Assembly (NCBI GenBank): GCA_009869945.1
Contig: WIXG01000196.1
Span: 62,001-126,000, forward strand
DNA: 64,000 nucleotides
Direction: 5' to 3'
DNA from: Mesaphorura yosii
Taxonomy: Eukaryota > Arthropoda > Collembola > Poduromorpha > Tullbergiidae
Part shown: in pieces, positions 48,836 to 61,770 of the stretch
Layout: every line of letters starts with the position of its first letter
Position numbering within the stretch: the stretch's first letter is position 1
Program-made: the position numbers and the translations under genes
The notes under the pieces: model-generated
The model's input: the letters and a program-made list of their open reading frames with translations, nothing else
The model's database searches: none
What the model was told of the DNA's origin: nothing

Positions 48836-51742
48836 TTATTTCTTCTTACACAATTTTTTCAGATTTTCAACGTGCTTGGGGCTCCGAATGTGTGCCCCAA
48901 GTCGTCGCTTCCCCAACACTCGCTCCTCACAAATAGTGCACAGAACCTGCAACAGCAACTGGTTAGGACGTTGCATTAAACTCTGGCTTCTCCAGCAAGA
49001 CGATTTTACCTGGAAGTTTTCCTTTTCGTAGTTTGTTCCAGGTTGCAGTTGGAAGATGTGTCTGAAGGATTCGTCTTCCAAAGAGACTCTGTATTGTGAA
49101 CCCACACTGATTAATGCAGCACCCTGAAGAAAGAGAAACATTTTCCCCGTGGAAGCCAAAAATTCTAGCGTCATTGCTACGAAGTTGATTAAACAATTGG
49201 TAGACGCTGTCTAAATCGAGGTATGAAGTCACAAGCTAACAGGGGGCCGGAAACGACAACTACGGAGGTCATCGGGCTCTTAGCCTAGTGTTACTTACAC
49301 AAAATTCGTCCGTCACAGCCGGGTCAAGGTTCTCAGTCGACGTGATTTCATTAACCTGGCAGTCGTCTTCATCGCCATTATTACTCACGTTCCCCAGAAA
49401 ACTGAGGTCGTCTCCCGAGTGAATGCTCGGCTGGTAAATGCGATCATGCAACTCAGGACATGCGACTTCAAATGACACCGGATCCTTTTCGATGGTTCGA
49501 AACCACCACGCGCATTTGTGAGCCAACAAGTCACTGGAGACATCTTTCGGTGGAAGGTTTAGTTCGAGGCTGTTGGTCTCCAGAAGTTTCGACACGCCTT
49601 CGACCAGGGGACCAAACTCAACCTCCGAAATTGGCGGAGGTGGTGTCTTGATGGATTCCTCCGCACAACTTGCACCCGCAGAAGATTCCTGGTCAAAGTC
49701 ACCGGGTTGCTGAAAGTTCCATTTTTGTGTCTTCAGGTTGTCCTGGACCCACCTTGGCTTGGATTGTGTGTTCTGTCTGAACCTGTCAAATCTGAAGCTT
49801 TCACGAGGCGCAAACGCCAACGGAGTTGAAACGATGGGTTGGTGCTGTTGACCTTGCCAGTGGTGAGTCTCAGCCCCAGTTCGTTTTGGAATTCTAAATA
49901 GGTGAAACAACGGCTGTTATATCATCTATAATTTCATTACCACAGGTTGCTTAAGTCGGATTCACACAGGCTGCGTAGCAGCGACGGCTTTGGCGTGGCA
50001 GAGACCACACCTAACTCTGCTCCATCGCAGCAGCTGGGTGGCAATTAGTGCCTAGCAGTTGCTGCGGTGCAGTGCAAGCACACCAAGCGCAAGCAGTTGG
50101 AAGCAGGGACTGCTCCACAGTGAAACTCCGTGTAAAAACAAACATCCCACTTTCAATCGATTGAACCTCGAGGGGTCTTGGTTCAGCAGCAATTCGTTTT
50201 CTGGCTTTCATGCTCATATCAATTCTGTTTGATTGCCTTCAATATATAGGTTAAACCATTAAATCGGTCAACCACAAAGGTATATTAAGATAAAAGGGCA
50301 CCCAGAAAAGCGTGAAGAAACTATTTCTTCGCCGCTGTTTGAAAAGTTGTAATGATTTAACAAGACTAGGTTGGCATAATTACGTTATTACGTTATTTTC
50401 TTGCGTGGAGCCTGCCACATCTTCTCAATCGGATTTTAGCAATCCTAGACATTAAATAAATTTAATTACCACTATTTCTCATCTCCAGTTATTATGACTT
50501 TAATTGTACGTCCCCTTCTTTATATATTCATTTTTTGAAACATTTTATGGCCGCAGAGCTTTGCAAGGCGCCAAGGCAGCGCAGCCTGTGCTGTGAAACA
50601 GCTGCGGCGCGGGCCACAGAGCTATCGCGTGGCAATCTCTGCGTCGTAGTGACTGCTACGGAGCCTGTGTGAATCCAGCTTTACCTGAATGAACCCGGAA
50701 GAGGTCTCTGTAGTTGCTTGACGCTGTCCTTCTGCAGTCCGTGTTTTCCTACCAGCACCCTGCTTATCTTTGGCTCTTCTAGTTTCGGTCTCTTAATTTG
50801 CTTATTGCTTTCGTTGTACTGCTTTTCAAACGGCAATATTCGAGTCCCACCAGCACTGAATTTCTCTACCGCTCTTGTCTTGTGGCTTGTTTCGTAGCTT
50901 GTCTTCCTGTGATACGTCGTGTGACAGGATTGTTCGTGGACCACACCTTGGTCCGGACCGCGGTAGTGCGGTTTATTGGAGCTTGACTTCTTGTCAGCAT
51001 TCGCCTTGTGTTTTGGTTTCTTGACATTCAACTTCTCCCTTTTTAGAATCCGATTCAACTTTTTCCTGTAGTACACTCGCTTTTCTGCCTCCAACTGGTA
51101 CATGTCTTTGATATTTTGTTTTGATATCGCAATTCTTTTCATGGTTGGAAACACGGCGGATGTGGAATCATTTCGATGGAAGACACGGTCACCCAACTTC
51201 AGAACATCGAAACAAATGACGGAACAGATTTGAAGCCCGAATTTTTTTCTATTCTGAAGAAAATCTTCGTCAAGGGTGTTCTTAAAGCACAAAGGCAGGC
51301 CTCGACGTGTCTGCTTCATGGCTTCACTGTCATTCGTATTTTTCATGGCCTGCTTCGAAGCGTCAACAGTTTTGTTTGTGTCGGACAGCGTCGCAGGATC
51401 TTGAGTTCGTTGCTCTTCCTGCTCTTTCTTCTCTTTGGCAGATATATCATGTTCTTCACCTGCCTGTCCTGATTCCCCTGATGTCGCGCTTACAACAGGT
51501 AACGTGGCTTCTGGTGCAGGTACAGTAGTAGGTATGAATGGGGCGTCAGTCCTGTCAGGGCCTCCATCGTTTGAAACAATCTCTGAAGTTTCATTGATGT
51601 CCTGGACATTGTCAGTTGCTGAAGAGAGGTTCTGTGTAGTCTCGTCCTTAGTTTCTGCAAGGTTTCCTTTTTGGCCTTCTTGCAGTACTCCTCCGGCATT
51701 CGGAAGTAGCAACGAACTCAGAAAATCATCAAACTCTTCCAT
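48836..51742 (-). CDS. Protein with C-terminal U1/matrin-type zinc finger, family unknown
   Basis: Starts MEEFDDFLSSLLLPNAGGVL. The first part (to about residue 150) is acidic and disordered. A basic Lys-rich part follows (KKLNRILKREKLNVKKPKHK, YYRKKLNRIL), ending PLPGSFR at a donor at 50684. The next exon reads FRIPKRTGAETHHWQG, with CAWWFRTIEKDPVSFEVACP further on. The last exons carry VLCTICEERVLGKRRLGAHI then RSPKHVENLKKLCKKK. This is C-x2-C-x12-H-x5-H, the spacing of U1-like/matrin zinc fingers that bind double-stranded RNA or RNP. A nuclear RNA-related role is an inference. The first large intron (49894-50684) consists almost entirely of an inverted-repeat element. Exons between 48965 and 49260 were read only roughly. 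Confidence 0.65.
49953..50681. mobile_element. MITE-like inverted-repeat element filling an intron
   Basis: The sequence at 49958-49981 (GGATTCACACAGGCT, then a 9-nt extension to GTAGCAG) is the reverse complement of 50653-50676 with one mismatch in 24. The outer AAG/CTT also pairs at 49953-49955 and 50679-50681. The roughly 730-nt body has no coding frame of note and is GC-richer than its surroundings. It occupies nearly all of the 791-nt intron. The right terminus lies three nucleotides inside the intron from the donor GT. Superfamily was not determined. Confidence 0.7.
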
Positions 51743-53665
51743 TTCCTCGATAACAGCCTACTCTGGCTACTGGTTGCTTTCAAGGCCGAGGTGTTTGCCT
51801 TGCCTCGGTAAAGTTCATTCTTGGTGTTGGCGTGATGAGTTTCTAAAAACGAAAAAGATTATTAAATCGCTGAGTTTTTTCGTGTGATAGAAGTGCGTCT
51901 AAGGAATAACACAAGGAAAACAATTCGCACCTCTACTCGGCGAGTCTGTCTTATCAGAATACAAGGAACTGATAGGTAGGTAGGTGGTGGCGATAGGCAG
52001 TCACTTATTGCGTTATTGCCCTTAGACCATTAGTACTACGTGATATTCACTGACGAGAAGAGTAAATCATAAAACTCACCTTTGGCAGGCGCTGCAGCGC
52101 CATTCTGTTCTTCGGAATTCAGGTGTATATTTGGACAGATGTGCATGGCACAAACCTAAGATGACACAATTACATCATCCGGGAGAGATTACACATTTTA
52201 CCGGGCTCTAGCGTGAGTCGAGCATCGAAGAATTTCATTCATTGTACTCCTCTCTCGGATCAGTCGCCGAAGAGAAAAGATAACGGATTATTGTGTATCC
52301 ACTTGAGTTAAAGAGACAGTATTTGAACTATTAGTCTAAGGGCAATAAACTTGTGACTTCATACCCCTGATTAATTGTTACAACAGTTACAAGATTGCGT
52401 TTTGCAATAATACAGTGTTATAAAACTCGGAACTTACCCTGCTTACTCTCCTTAATCGCCACTTGCTTTACTAATCCACCAATCTATTTCTATTTCCAAC
52501 AAACTGTACTGCACGGGATGGCACGCGAAACGATAATCATTATGTTGAGTCTGGTTTATTACCTCCTTTGAACACTACATGCGACCTTCCAACCGGCCGG
52601 TCTTGATTTGATTTATTCTACGTTTTTGATTTATTTTACCTCGCCTCGACTGGAAGATGCTGTGTATGAAACCGACTCCCACAATTTGATCAAGCCGAGA
52701 GTCACATTCAAACTTGATTCCCACACAAAGCTCGACCATCTCAGAACACCCCGCGTCTGCCTATCAGCATGGCTACATAGCTGAATTATTGGAGAGAACT
52801 CGACGGATTCCCCTCAAGAAAGATGCGCCACCCTTACGACGAATTCAGCATTCCACGACTGGAATGCCCAGACACCGCTTATCTTACTCTTCCTGTTAAC
52901 CATGTTAATACATTAATTTGACCAACGCACTCTGAAAACAAATTTTGTACAACATTTATTCATAAGATCAAAGGAAGAAGGAACCATTTACAAAACAGGG
53001 AATTAAACCGAAAGTAAAAATACGAACCTAAAAATGTTTACTAGCAGAGAGTCAAAATTCATCAAGAAGAGCAGCTTAATAAACTAGTCAAGTAGGAATA
53101 TATTGTTGCAAGCTGATTACGTCGTCGTTTTGTATTGCAGCATATATCCGCGGGTCTGCTAATCTGTGGTATTCGTGAATTCCCAAACTAAAAGTATTCT
53201 AAAATACTAAACTGAGTCCACATTCCCACTCCGGGGCAAACTTAGCCCCACACATAAAGAGTTTCACATGTCTTATATCACATTGTGTGCAAGGTAGAAA
53301 GAGTCGTGTACTTGGAAAGGTACTTGGTAGTTGGTAGTAGCCACACGCAATAATCAACGGCCACTTTGCAGCACGTCTTCTCCAGGAACTTTAGTTACAA
53401 CGATTGAGCTATTCAGTATTGGCACAAAACAACCTGATTGAATCAGTCGGACACCTCCTCAAAGAAGCTTACAATGCTTATCACAATAATTAATGTAACT
53501 AGTACTCTAGCCTAATAGAAACATCAGTATCTCAGTGGCATCTAGACGTCTAGAGGTGCATTCATGCTGTCATTTTCTATACTTCTTGTCAATTGTAATT
53601 GTATGGTCATGTAATTGTGTGAGTTGCTGCTTGTACGTATCTTTTGTTTTTTTCAAGATTTTCGT
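51743..53665. other. Intergenic region, mostly 3' UTR of the C2H2 gene
   Basis: No coding sequence recognised. A minus-strand AATAAA (TTTATT at about 52955 on +) lies some 700 nt beyond the stop of the C2H2 gene and would give a long 3' UTR. The part next to 51743 is presumably the promoter of the matrin-finger gene. Confidence 0.4.
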
Positions 53666-56135
53666 TTAGCGAGTGCCCTGGCCTTGGTCCTTCAGTTTTT
53701 TCCGGTGAGTTTCGCTGTGTTTGTTCATGTGATCTTTGCGGATGAATCCTTTGCCGCATGTTTTGCAGATGAATGGTTTTTCACCTGTGTGCAGACAAAG
53801 ATGCCGTCTCAAGTCGGTTTTATGATTGAATTGCTTCAAACATTGGTCGTGCTCACACCTGAAGGGCTTGTCGTCCCCGTGCTTCCGAATATGCTCAGTC
53901 AACGCATCTGCCTCCAGAAACTTCTTCCCGCAAGTCGTGCATTTGAACGGAAGTCCTACGTGAGAGCTGTTCATGTGCTGCGTCAAGTAGCAGCCACGCC
54001 CAAATGTCTTCGGACACTCCGAACAGCGGAAGACAGCAGCCTGCTCCATCGGCGACTCCTCCACGAAAGATTCTCCGCCGCTGGACCCCAAATCACGCGA
54101 GGGCGAATTGCTCACACTCTCGTCGTCAAAATTCCTATATTCCAAGTCTCCAGACCGACCCACTTCGGGCTCCGGGCTACCTGAGTTGGTTCCCGACCTC
54201 TCCGCGTGACTCGGTGGTGCTTGAGGGGCGTTGGGAAATGGCGAAGTGACCATTCCTGGGCTGGAGTAGTACGCCGAATTGTTCAAACCTGTGCCATTAG
54301 GGCCCGAATTGGGATAGTGCTGCCCCAAGTTGGGATTAAGGTGAGGAAAGAGGTGGGGGTCATAATGAGAGTATCCGACGGAGCTGAAAGGAGGTAATCC
54401 GCCATTCAGCTGAATGGGAGCAACGTTGTAGCCTGTATTGTAAATGGAAGTGTTGTCGATGACGGCCGGGGCCGAGAGGCCTACCGACGGTGAGAATGAG
54501 TGAGGTGGGTTTGGAGGGTAGGAGTAGGTGTAAGTCATCTGCGCCGCGTCCTCGTACGGAGACCGGCTGATCGAGATGGAGCTATCACCATGCTTTCCGA
54601 GTTGGAATTTTTCATCGCCAGTGGTCGAACTGGAACTTGAGGAAGTGTGTGTGTCTGGCGATCTGGACATAACCGTGTCGCTGATGCGAACATCATGCAC
54701 GCCTTGAGCCTTGTGCCCGTTTGCAATGCCTTTGTCTCTGCCAGCCTGAACGTCCCCCTTTCTTTGATCTGCAGGTCTGCTTGTGGTTCCTGAGATAGAT
54801 CCGTCCTTTAGATCGTAATCAGAGAACTCAGAGTTTGCGACTCCGTTTTTCTTCACAGAATTCCGCTTATTTTTTGCAGCAGGTCCCTTAGGGGGCACGT
54901 TGTTTTGTTCTCTCACTCCGTCTTCTCCCAGCTGTCGGATTGAGTTCTGCGAGATTGCAAAGATACAATGAGTAATTGTGTACTTCTGTTAAACGCGAGA
55001 CGAGTACCTTGTGAAGCGTTGTTCCGTAGTGACGCTTTAGGTGCCCGGAAGACGTGAACCACTTGTTGCAAGCCGTGCAGTTGTATGTTTTGGGCCGCTT
55101 ACACTCCCCGCCCTTCCAACCCTTCACCTTGGTAGTTGACGAAACTGACTTTGAGTTTGCCGGGGATGGGTCTGGAGGCTCTGGCGTCCCGAAGGCAGGC
55201 GGTGTGCCGGCCAAGTCCTTGTCAATGTTAGCAGGGGATTGCTCAGACAGGATCCGGGTGCCCAAACTGGTCCTGTCATTCGATTGGGAAGGTACTTGCT
55301 TCACATCGTGGACAAAAGGACCGCCAGATGGGTCCTGCCGATTGGCGTTGGACGTTGTGGGCCCGGAGTGCATCTGCGCTTGAGAGTACACAATGCTCGG
55401 TACGATCTCCCGAGGTGGAGGCACATACGTCTTCATTATTCCCGCTTCTTGGTCCGCAGCCGGTGCCCAGCTGCCAGCACAGTGAGAAGCACTTGGAGTT
55501 GAGACACCGTTCAGGAAGGGTCGGTAGAACTGCCCGCGAGCTGAATGGTCTGCCTGCCCAGGGTTGTTGTTGACCACATGCACAGTATTGGAGTCCAAGT
55601 CCAGAATCTCGGCACCAGCGTCCGTGCCCAACTTCTCCAACCTGTTGTGATGATCCGTGTCCATCGGTGCAGACAAGCACAGGTTGGGGTGTGGGATCTG
55701 AAGGGAAGGCGTAGGGCTGTCATGAGCAAGACTTCCATTGTAGAATCCATGAATCTCCCCGGAATACGCCGGTGCAATATTGGAATTGTGAAACTGAGCA
55801 TTGTTGCGGTAATACGATGGTAAGTAGATGACGTTGTGTCCGTTGCCATTCATGGTGAGCACGGTGCCGGGAGCTGGTCTCGCTGATCCGTTGTCCAATG
55901 GCCCGTTCTGATGAGAGGGAATACCAGTATCAATGAGAGAGATTGGACTCCCGCTGTGGTTGCTCAGATCGGAAGTGAAATTGCCTTGCTGCCTCCATTT
56001 GTCCAAGAGATTTTCTTTGTGGTACGCCACGTGCACTTCCAAGCTGGTGAAGGAGTCGAACTTGAGCCCACACTCTTCACATGAGATTCCACTCCTAATT
56101 CCCGTCACTTCAATCCCGTTCACAATTCCAGCCAT
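53666..56135 (-). CDS. Large C2H2 zinc-finger transcription factor, subfamily not identified
   Basis: Two big exons, 56135 to about 55007 and about 54944 to 53666, encode roughly 780 residues. The N-terminal finger is CEECGLKFDSFTSLEVHVAYH. A long Asn/Ser/Pro/Gly-rich segment follows, with a lone finger before the intron: CTACNKWFTSSGHLKRHYG then TTLH (H-x5-H). A second low-complexity region precedes a C-terminal cluster of four or five fingers: CSECPKTFGRGCYLTQHM, CTTCGKKFLEADALTEHIRK, CEHDQCLKQFNHKTDLRRHL (extended C-x4-C) and CKTCGKGFIRKDHMNKHSET. Linkers HTGEKPF and HGDDKPF are canonical for DNA binding. It ends KKLKDQGQGTR, TAA. Isolated N-terminal and middle fingers plus a C-terminal cluster suggest a developmental regulator, but I cannot name an orthologue. 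Confidence 0.85.
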
Positions 56136-57533
56136 TCCTATGATTCGTCACAGGCAATTAATTACCAATACATCAAATATCCACAGAGAGAATGCTAAAT
56201 GCTGGCAAGCTGAAAAAGAAAGGAGTCCAGAGAGTCCAGGAGTCATCTTCAGATATGACGCCAAGCTTCGTTCCTTGTGCGGTGGTCATGGCGCGGAGCC
56301 CTACCTACCCTCAGATGAGATATGGTTGAAGTATCTACTTACCCCACCCCCTGAAGTCCAAGATTCATGTCTCAGTTTTCTTAATTGAACCTGAAGCTGC
56401 AAAACTTCGTTTAACTTATTTTCGTCGTGAGTTACTTGAAGAACCTTGACCTTGAAGAACTGGAGCCCAGGAAGACGCGGTGTCATCAATATCACCAGTC
56501 GCAGGAACCCAGTAGTGCTTGGAACAAAGACGAGTTTGGACGTTTTTCTACCCTTCACATCTTCAATTGATAAAGATAAGAAAGGTACTGCGCAATAGTT
56601 GGAATTGCTAACTTGAACCTGCACTCACTAATTTCTACTTCTACGTGAAAGTTGTGCGTGCGTAGCTGTGAGCAGTTAGCAAAGATGGGTTCACTTGCTT
56701 TGTTTCGTTTCAGTTCTTCAAGTACCACCAACTCAACAGCAAAGGACGCGACGTGCAGACGCAGCTTAGCAGTTGAGCCCTTGCATATGCACGCTGTCCA
56801 GTAGTCCAGTGTACCCTTCATTAATTTGATTCTCATCCTCGCCGTCGCCGTGCGCTGTACTGGGAAGGAAGGACGATTGTAAAGAAGCCGTAAGTTAAGA
56901 TGGAAGGTTCGAAGAGTACCAAGAGACTGGTGAAAGGGATCTGCCTGCACCGAATGCCCTTCACCCCTTCGCTCCAACACAAAGAACAAAGCTCGTTGAG
57001 ATTTTATGGACGCAGCTCATGCAGCTTCACCATTCGCCAAATGCACGAAGAGTTGCGATTTACTAACAGCAAGCATGCACAAAAGGCAGCAGCGACGCCT
57101 TTTCAGCAGACGGGCAGCGCGAGGGGACAGATAAGAAAATAGGAAATGAATCAGGGATGTGGGGCAAAATGAGACACGTTCAATGCAGCGTGTGTACGCA
57201 TTCTTGGGGTAGTTTTGTTTAGATGATGCAGCGCAATCAAAGAGTGGATGGATATTAGTGTGCCGAGTTACTGTGGTTGTGTTTGCGGCTCGGAGCCGGT
57301 TCCTATCCCATTGACTCCAGTTGATAGTGTCCAGAGCAGTTAGTGTTAAGACAACACGCCTGCTTACCTATATGACCAAGTTGATGTTGAGGAGAAAATT
57401 AAATTAAGCTTTCAGCATGTATCGCTTTGATTTTACCAACTTTATTTCGAACTCCGTAATCCAGGGTGGACAAGAATGCACTACTAATACTACAACGTTG
57501 CTAATTTAATAGTTTCTGAAGTTATTCCAGTCT
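56136..57533. other. Upstream region of the C2H2 gene
   Basis: About 1.4 kb with no recognised gene. A 144-codon minus-strand frame (56555-56989) shows no domain and is probably chance or 5' UTR. Long upstream regions are common for developmental regulators. Confidence 0.35.
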
Positions 57534-58222
57534 TTATCTGCTCCTTAACTGAGAACTGATCTTATTTTGACAATTTGCTAATGCCATTCCAACTCCCAAT
57601 ACAGCACCAAGGGTCACTCCGAGTTTGAAACCTGCAATAATGAAGCAATTCTTAAAATTACAAAGAAGAAAGTGCAGTGCGTGCGATAGAGAACAGATTC
57701 TGCAAACTAATGGTCGATCTAAGCAGCGCGGCCTCAAAAGTCTGCATCTCGAAAGGATCCAAGTGTAACGAAGTAAGAAGTTAGAAGTAGTAATTGATCA
57801 GAAATGTGAATTCCCATAGCTTAGCACACTGACAAATAAAGACTCTGACTCTACACTAATATTCTGTTGATGAGGTAGTTAAGTTGCATAATGTTGAATG
57901 TACACTTACGCCTGAACAACAGCAGTGACAAGATGCCTCCAGCCACGCCAGTCGACCCTGTAAAACAATATTTCGAGTGAAGCTATGCCAATCGGTTTAG
58001 ATCTGCGAGGAAATCTAGGAAATTATGATAATCGTAGATTTGACGTTTTCAGTTTTCGAATATTTGTTTCCAAGCTTCAACCAACCTCAAGTTTTCTTGA
58101 TTTGAATTGGCGAAATTGGCTGTTTGCTCTCTAGTCTTACCTGCTTTGATAAGTGTATCCGATAAGCACTGGTCAAATGAGCGTTGCACCACGTCGTCAG
58201 ATTTCAGCGTACCGTTGGCCAT
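57534..58222 (-). CDS. MICOS10: MICOS complex subunit Mic10
   Basis: Small inner-mitochondrial-membrane hairpin protein that bends the membrane at crista junctions. Three exons: MANGTLKSDDVVQRSFDQCL through DTLIKAG (58222 down to about 58140); STGVAGGILSLLLFRR (about 57911-57957); and FKLGVTLGAVLGVGMALANC through QNKISSQLRSR, TAA at 57534. The layout matches Mic10: a soluble DxCL...K N-terminus, TM1, the basic turn FRR, then TM2 ending GMA-x-x-NCQ. The family's two GxGxGxG motifs are only partly kept: TM1 has G-x-x-G-x-x-G-G, and TM2 has G-x-x-x-G-x-G-M. At about 75 residues the length is normal. Head-to-head with DDOST across 0.56 kb. Confidence 0.87.
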
Positions 58223-58786
58223 GATGTCGCGTTACTGGCGTTACCTTATGACGGTTGGCTGGCCCACAGAAACAGGTTCCTTCCAACTCGGAGTCGCCAA
58301 CGCAAGACTTCAACCTTAAATTCTAAATTGTGATTGTGACAGACGATAACAATTTCAACAACGACACGAGAGTCCATGTGCTTCTCTACTCCTTTTTACT
58401 CACTGCACTCACTGCAGGTGATCCTGTGAGCACCTTCGGTCTCTCTCTGTGGGCTTTATCCTGCGTACTCATCTTTGCAGACTCGTCGCACGCGGGAGCA
58501 ATAAAAGGTGACTTTGCGGTGTCTGCCACAATGCTGACGCGTTCATTCCGGTGCAAATAAAAACATACTTCAAAAGCCGTGATTAATTCAGGACGTCTGG
58601 ACAGTGGACTGGAACGAGTGACTTGACTTTATGGTTTCAAGTTTGACTACTGCCCACTTTAACAATTAAAGGATTATTTAAAGGGTCTTGAAAAGGGGCA
58701 AGCATCGGGGTCTGACCGGACAGGATTTGTGGATTTGTCAACTCCCTTTTCCCTGCGTTGCATTGTCTTACTTCATTGGAAAAGAT

Positions 58787-60680
58787 ATGAAGCTAGGACA
58801 GGGTGTAAACTCTAAGGTAAGTTATTTCTTTGTATCTTTGTATCTTTGTATTATTCACGTAGAAGGACGTCAAAACCAGACGGTAAATCATAAATGGGTA
58901 TTGGGAATTATTTTCTGGTCAGGTCTTGGCGCGAGTATTAGCGTGGTGGCTTATTGCCGTGGCTGTCTCTGGCAGTCAGTCAGAGCCCACAGAGACTCTG
59001 GTGCTCCTTGATAACCTTGTCCTGAAGGAAACTCATTCACAATTCTTCAGGAGTCTGCAAGGTACGAATTTGAATTTAATTAGCCTCAATAACTTATGCG
59101 GGTTCCAATAAAACATCAGACCCAAACCACAATGTTTTGACAAGAGACATTACCGGAAGGGTGTTGGGGTGTTAGTGTTTATTTTACTTATGATCATGAA
59201 ATGTTCACAGATGCGGGCCACCAACTCACCTTCAAGTTGTCTGACGACGCAACATTGAACTTGAAAAAGTATGGAGTCTGGCTTTATAAGAACTTGATCA
59301 TCCTCGCACCTTCGACTGATGAATTTGGTGGAGACTTAAGCACAGACACAATTGCAGAATTTGTTGACAATGGAGGCAACCTGCTTCTAATCGGGAACGC
59401 CAACTCTGGGGACGCCATAAAAGACTTGGCTCCGGAGTTCGGCTTGGAATTTGACGACACAGGAGCATACGCGATTGACCACGTCAATTTCAGCCCTGCT
59501 CTAGATAGTGGAAAAGTATGAAACACACAGGAACTTTCTCAAAGAATTTTAAATTTATTTTTCCCAAATTGTATATCTGTCACTAGCACACTGTAATTGA
59601 GCTGAAGAATGACAACATAGCAGCCCCTACAACAGTTTGCGATGGGAGGAAAATCGGTCCGCTTCTTTACGAGGGCTCCACCCTCCTGGTTGACCCAGAA
59701 AACCCACTCGTGATGGAACTTCTTGTGGCACCTTCATCCTCGTATTCATACAGCCCTAACAACGATATCTCTGAGGTATTGGCAACATTTTGTGAGCACG
59801 TTTAGCTAGAAATTTTGTAAAGTGATGAGGAGTAATTTGTTTTGTCTAGTATCCGCACACTGTGGGCAAGAATGCCGTGTTGGTCGGCGCACTCCAAGCT
59901 CGCAATAATGCCCGAGTGGTCATTTCCGGATCGTCCGAGTTGTTCTCAAACAAGTTCTTCGGAGGCAAAATTACGGCGGAGGTAAATATTACGATTAATA
60001 AACCACGCCTTCGAATTTGTTGCGAGGTGTATTGTATGCTTAAGGAGAAGTCGGCAGTGTCGGGAAATGCGGACTTTGTTCGGGAGTTGGTAGAGTGGAA
60101 CTTCTTGAGGAAGGGTGTTCTTCGTCTGAGCAACGTGACCCACCACAAAGCTGGTTCGACGGCCACGCCTCCGTCCTACACCATCATGGAGGACGTCGTT
60201 TACTCGGTTGTCATTGAGGAACTGAAGAACGGGGTCTGGTCAGGCTACTCCGCGCAGGACATTCAGCTCGAGTTTGTCAGAATCGATCCCTTCGTCCGCG
60301 TTAACTTGACACCCGCACCTGGACAACAAAACGGTCTCTACCAAGCAAAGTTCAAGATTCCGGACGTGTACGGAGTCTATCAGTTTAAAGTCGACTACCA
60401 AAGAAAGGGGTACACATTCCTTCTGACAACCACTCAGGTACATTCATCTTCGTCTCATTCTCATCATTCCATTATTCATTATTGAGTGGTCAAATAACTC
60501 CAATAATATTGGAACTCTCTGTCTTTGAAGGTTTCCATTCGTCCACTTCAGCATACGCAGTACGAGAGATTCATCCCGGGGGCGTTTCCCTACTACGCCA
60601 GCGGGTTCTCAATGATGATTGGTGTGTCGCTGTTCGCATGTGTCTTTCTCCACTACAAAGAGAAAGATAAGAGCGAGTAG
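58787..60680 (+). CDS. DDOST: Oligosaccharyltransferase 48-kDa subunit (OST48/WBP1)
   Basis: Type-I ER-membrane subunit of the oligosaccharyltransferase that N-glycosylates nascent proteins. The start at 58787 ([10 protein letters not shown]) splices to [20 protein letters not shown], a signal peptide, then [20 protein letters not shown]. Following exons: [138 protein letters not shown] and [20 protein letters not shown]. The last exon has [20 protein letters not shown], a membrane helix ([13 protein letters not shown]) and the cytosolic tail KEKDKSE, where Lys at -3/-5 is the ER-retrieval type. A 63-nt intron (59982-60044) is stop-free and a multiple of three, so retention would insert 21 residues. 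Confidence 0.95.
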
Positions 60681-61770
60681 GCAGCTATGATGTGAGAGTA
60701 AGAATTGCATACTAATTTCTAATAAATTTCTTTCCTTTGGCAGTCCTGTTTTTGAAATTTGAGTGAATGAATAAATTAATAAAATGCTTGTCACCCTAAA
60801 CCAAATAAGGAAAAGGAATTATGATTCGTGATTCCATCATTCATCCATGGCCTAAGTCAGAAAGGCAAGTCGACCTAAATTATTACTGCGACGGCATAGT
60901 AAATTAAGAACTTTTCTGAGTTTCAACCGGTTTTTCTCAAAATCTACGGTTTTATTGTATATGAAATAAATGCACAAAGAATTTACACGTCTGTTCAGAA
61001 GTGAAGTGAGGTGGCTACAATTCATCTGTATCTATTTGTACATTCGGGAACATCCGCTCCGTCCAACGACCACGCAACACTGCACTCGTACGGCTAAAGC
61101 GACAATGGCAGTCAACTAAAATAATAGCTGGTCACTATGTTTCATGATCCGTCCAGCATCGCTCCTCTGCGTTTTATGTCAATACGGTCCAATACGGTGA
61201 ACAGAGTCAAGACGAACCTTTCGAGATGAAAATACTTCGAGCCCCCTTAGAATTGTAATTCCCAACGTGGACAAAACCAGGACTTCAAGTATTCAAGGTC
61301 ATCCGCTAGATCGCCATAAAATTTAGTTTTACTGAGGCCAGATTGCAAATTGGAACTGGAATCGACAATGCTAAATAGGTATTGATAGGCTGTCGCGTTT
61401 TAAAAAAGTGAAGACTGCCTGCCTAGTTAGGAAGGGCGAAGAGCCTCCCAAAGTACTCAATAAATCACTCTGACGACTTTCGTTCTCTGCTTCTCTCAAG
61501 ATCTCGAATATCGAATGAATGAGTCTAAATTTCTGGCAAAATTATAAAATAGAATACTTTGAAAACTTCTGAAAACGATAAGAGCTTATCAGTGTTGCAG
61601 CCTCAGTTAATTGAAGCATTATTAATTAAGTTGTGTAATTATCTTGCCTCTTTTGGAACAGGACAAACTTGCATACATGCTTTACTTATTATGAATAACA
61701 TGTTTCACAATTCACTGAACTTTTAACAGTAGTAAAACCTACAGTAGACATATTTTGAACTGAAACCATT
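60681..61770. other. Convergent 3' region after DDOST
   Basis: AATAAA-like signals follow the DDOST stop at about 60720 and 60770. No gene, RNA or repeat is recognised in the remaining 1 kb, which includes the 3' UTR of the minus-strand gene. Confidence 0.4.

Noticed and set aside
53615-54184. 189-codon plus-strand ORF with hydrophobic start
   Set aside because: Exact antisense of the C2H2 finger cluster; the minus-strand fingers are unmistakable.
56555-56989. 144-codon minus-strand ORF upstream of the C2H2 gene
   Set aside because: No motif and no join to the C2H2 coding exons; left as intergenic.
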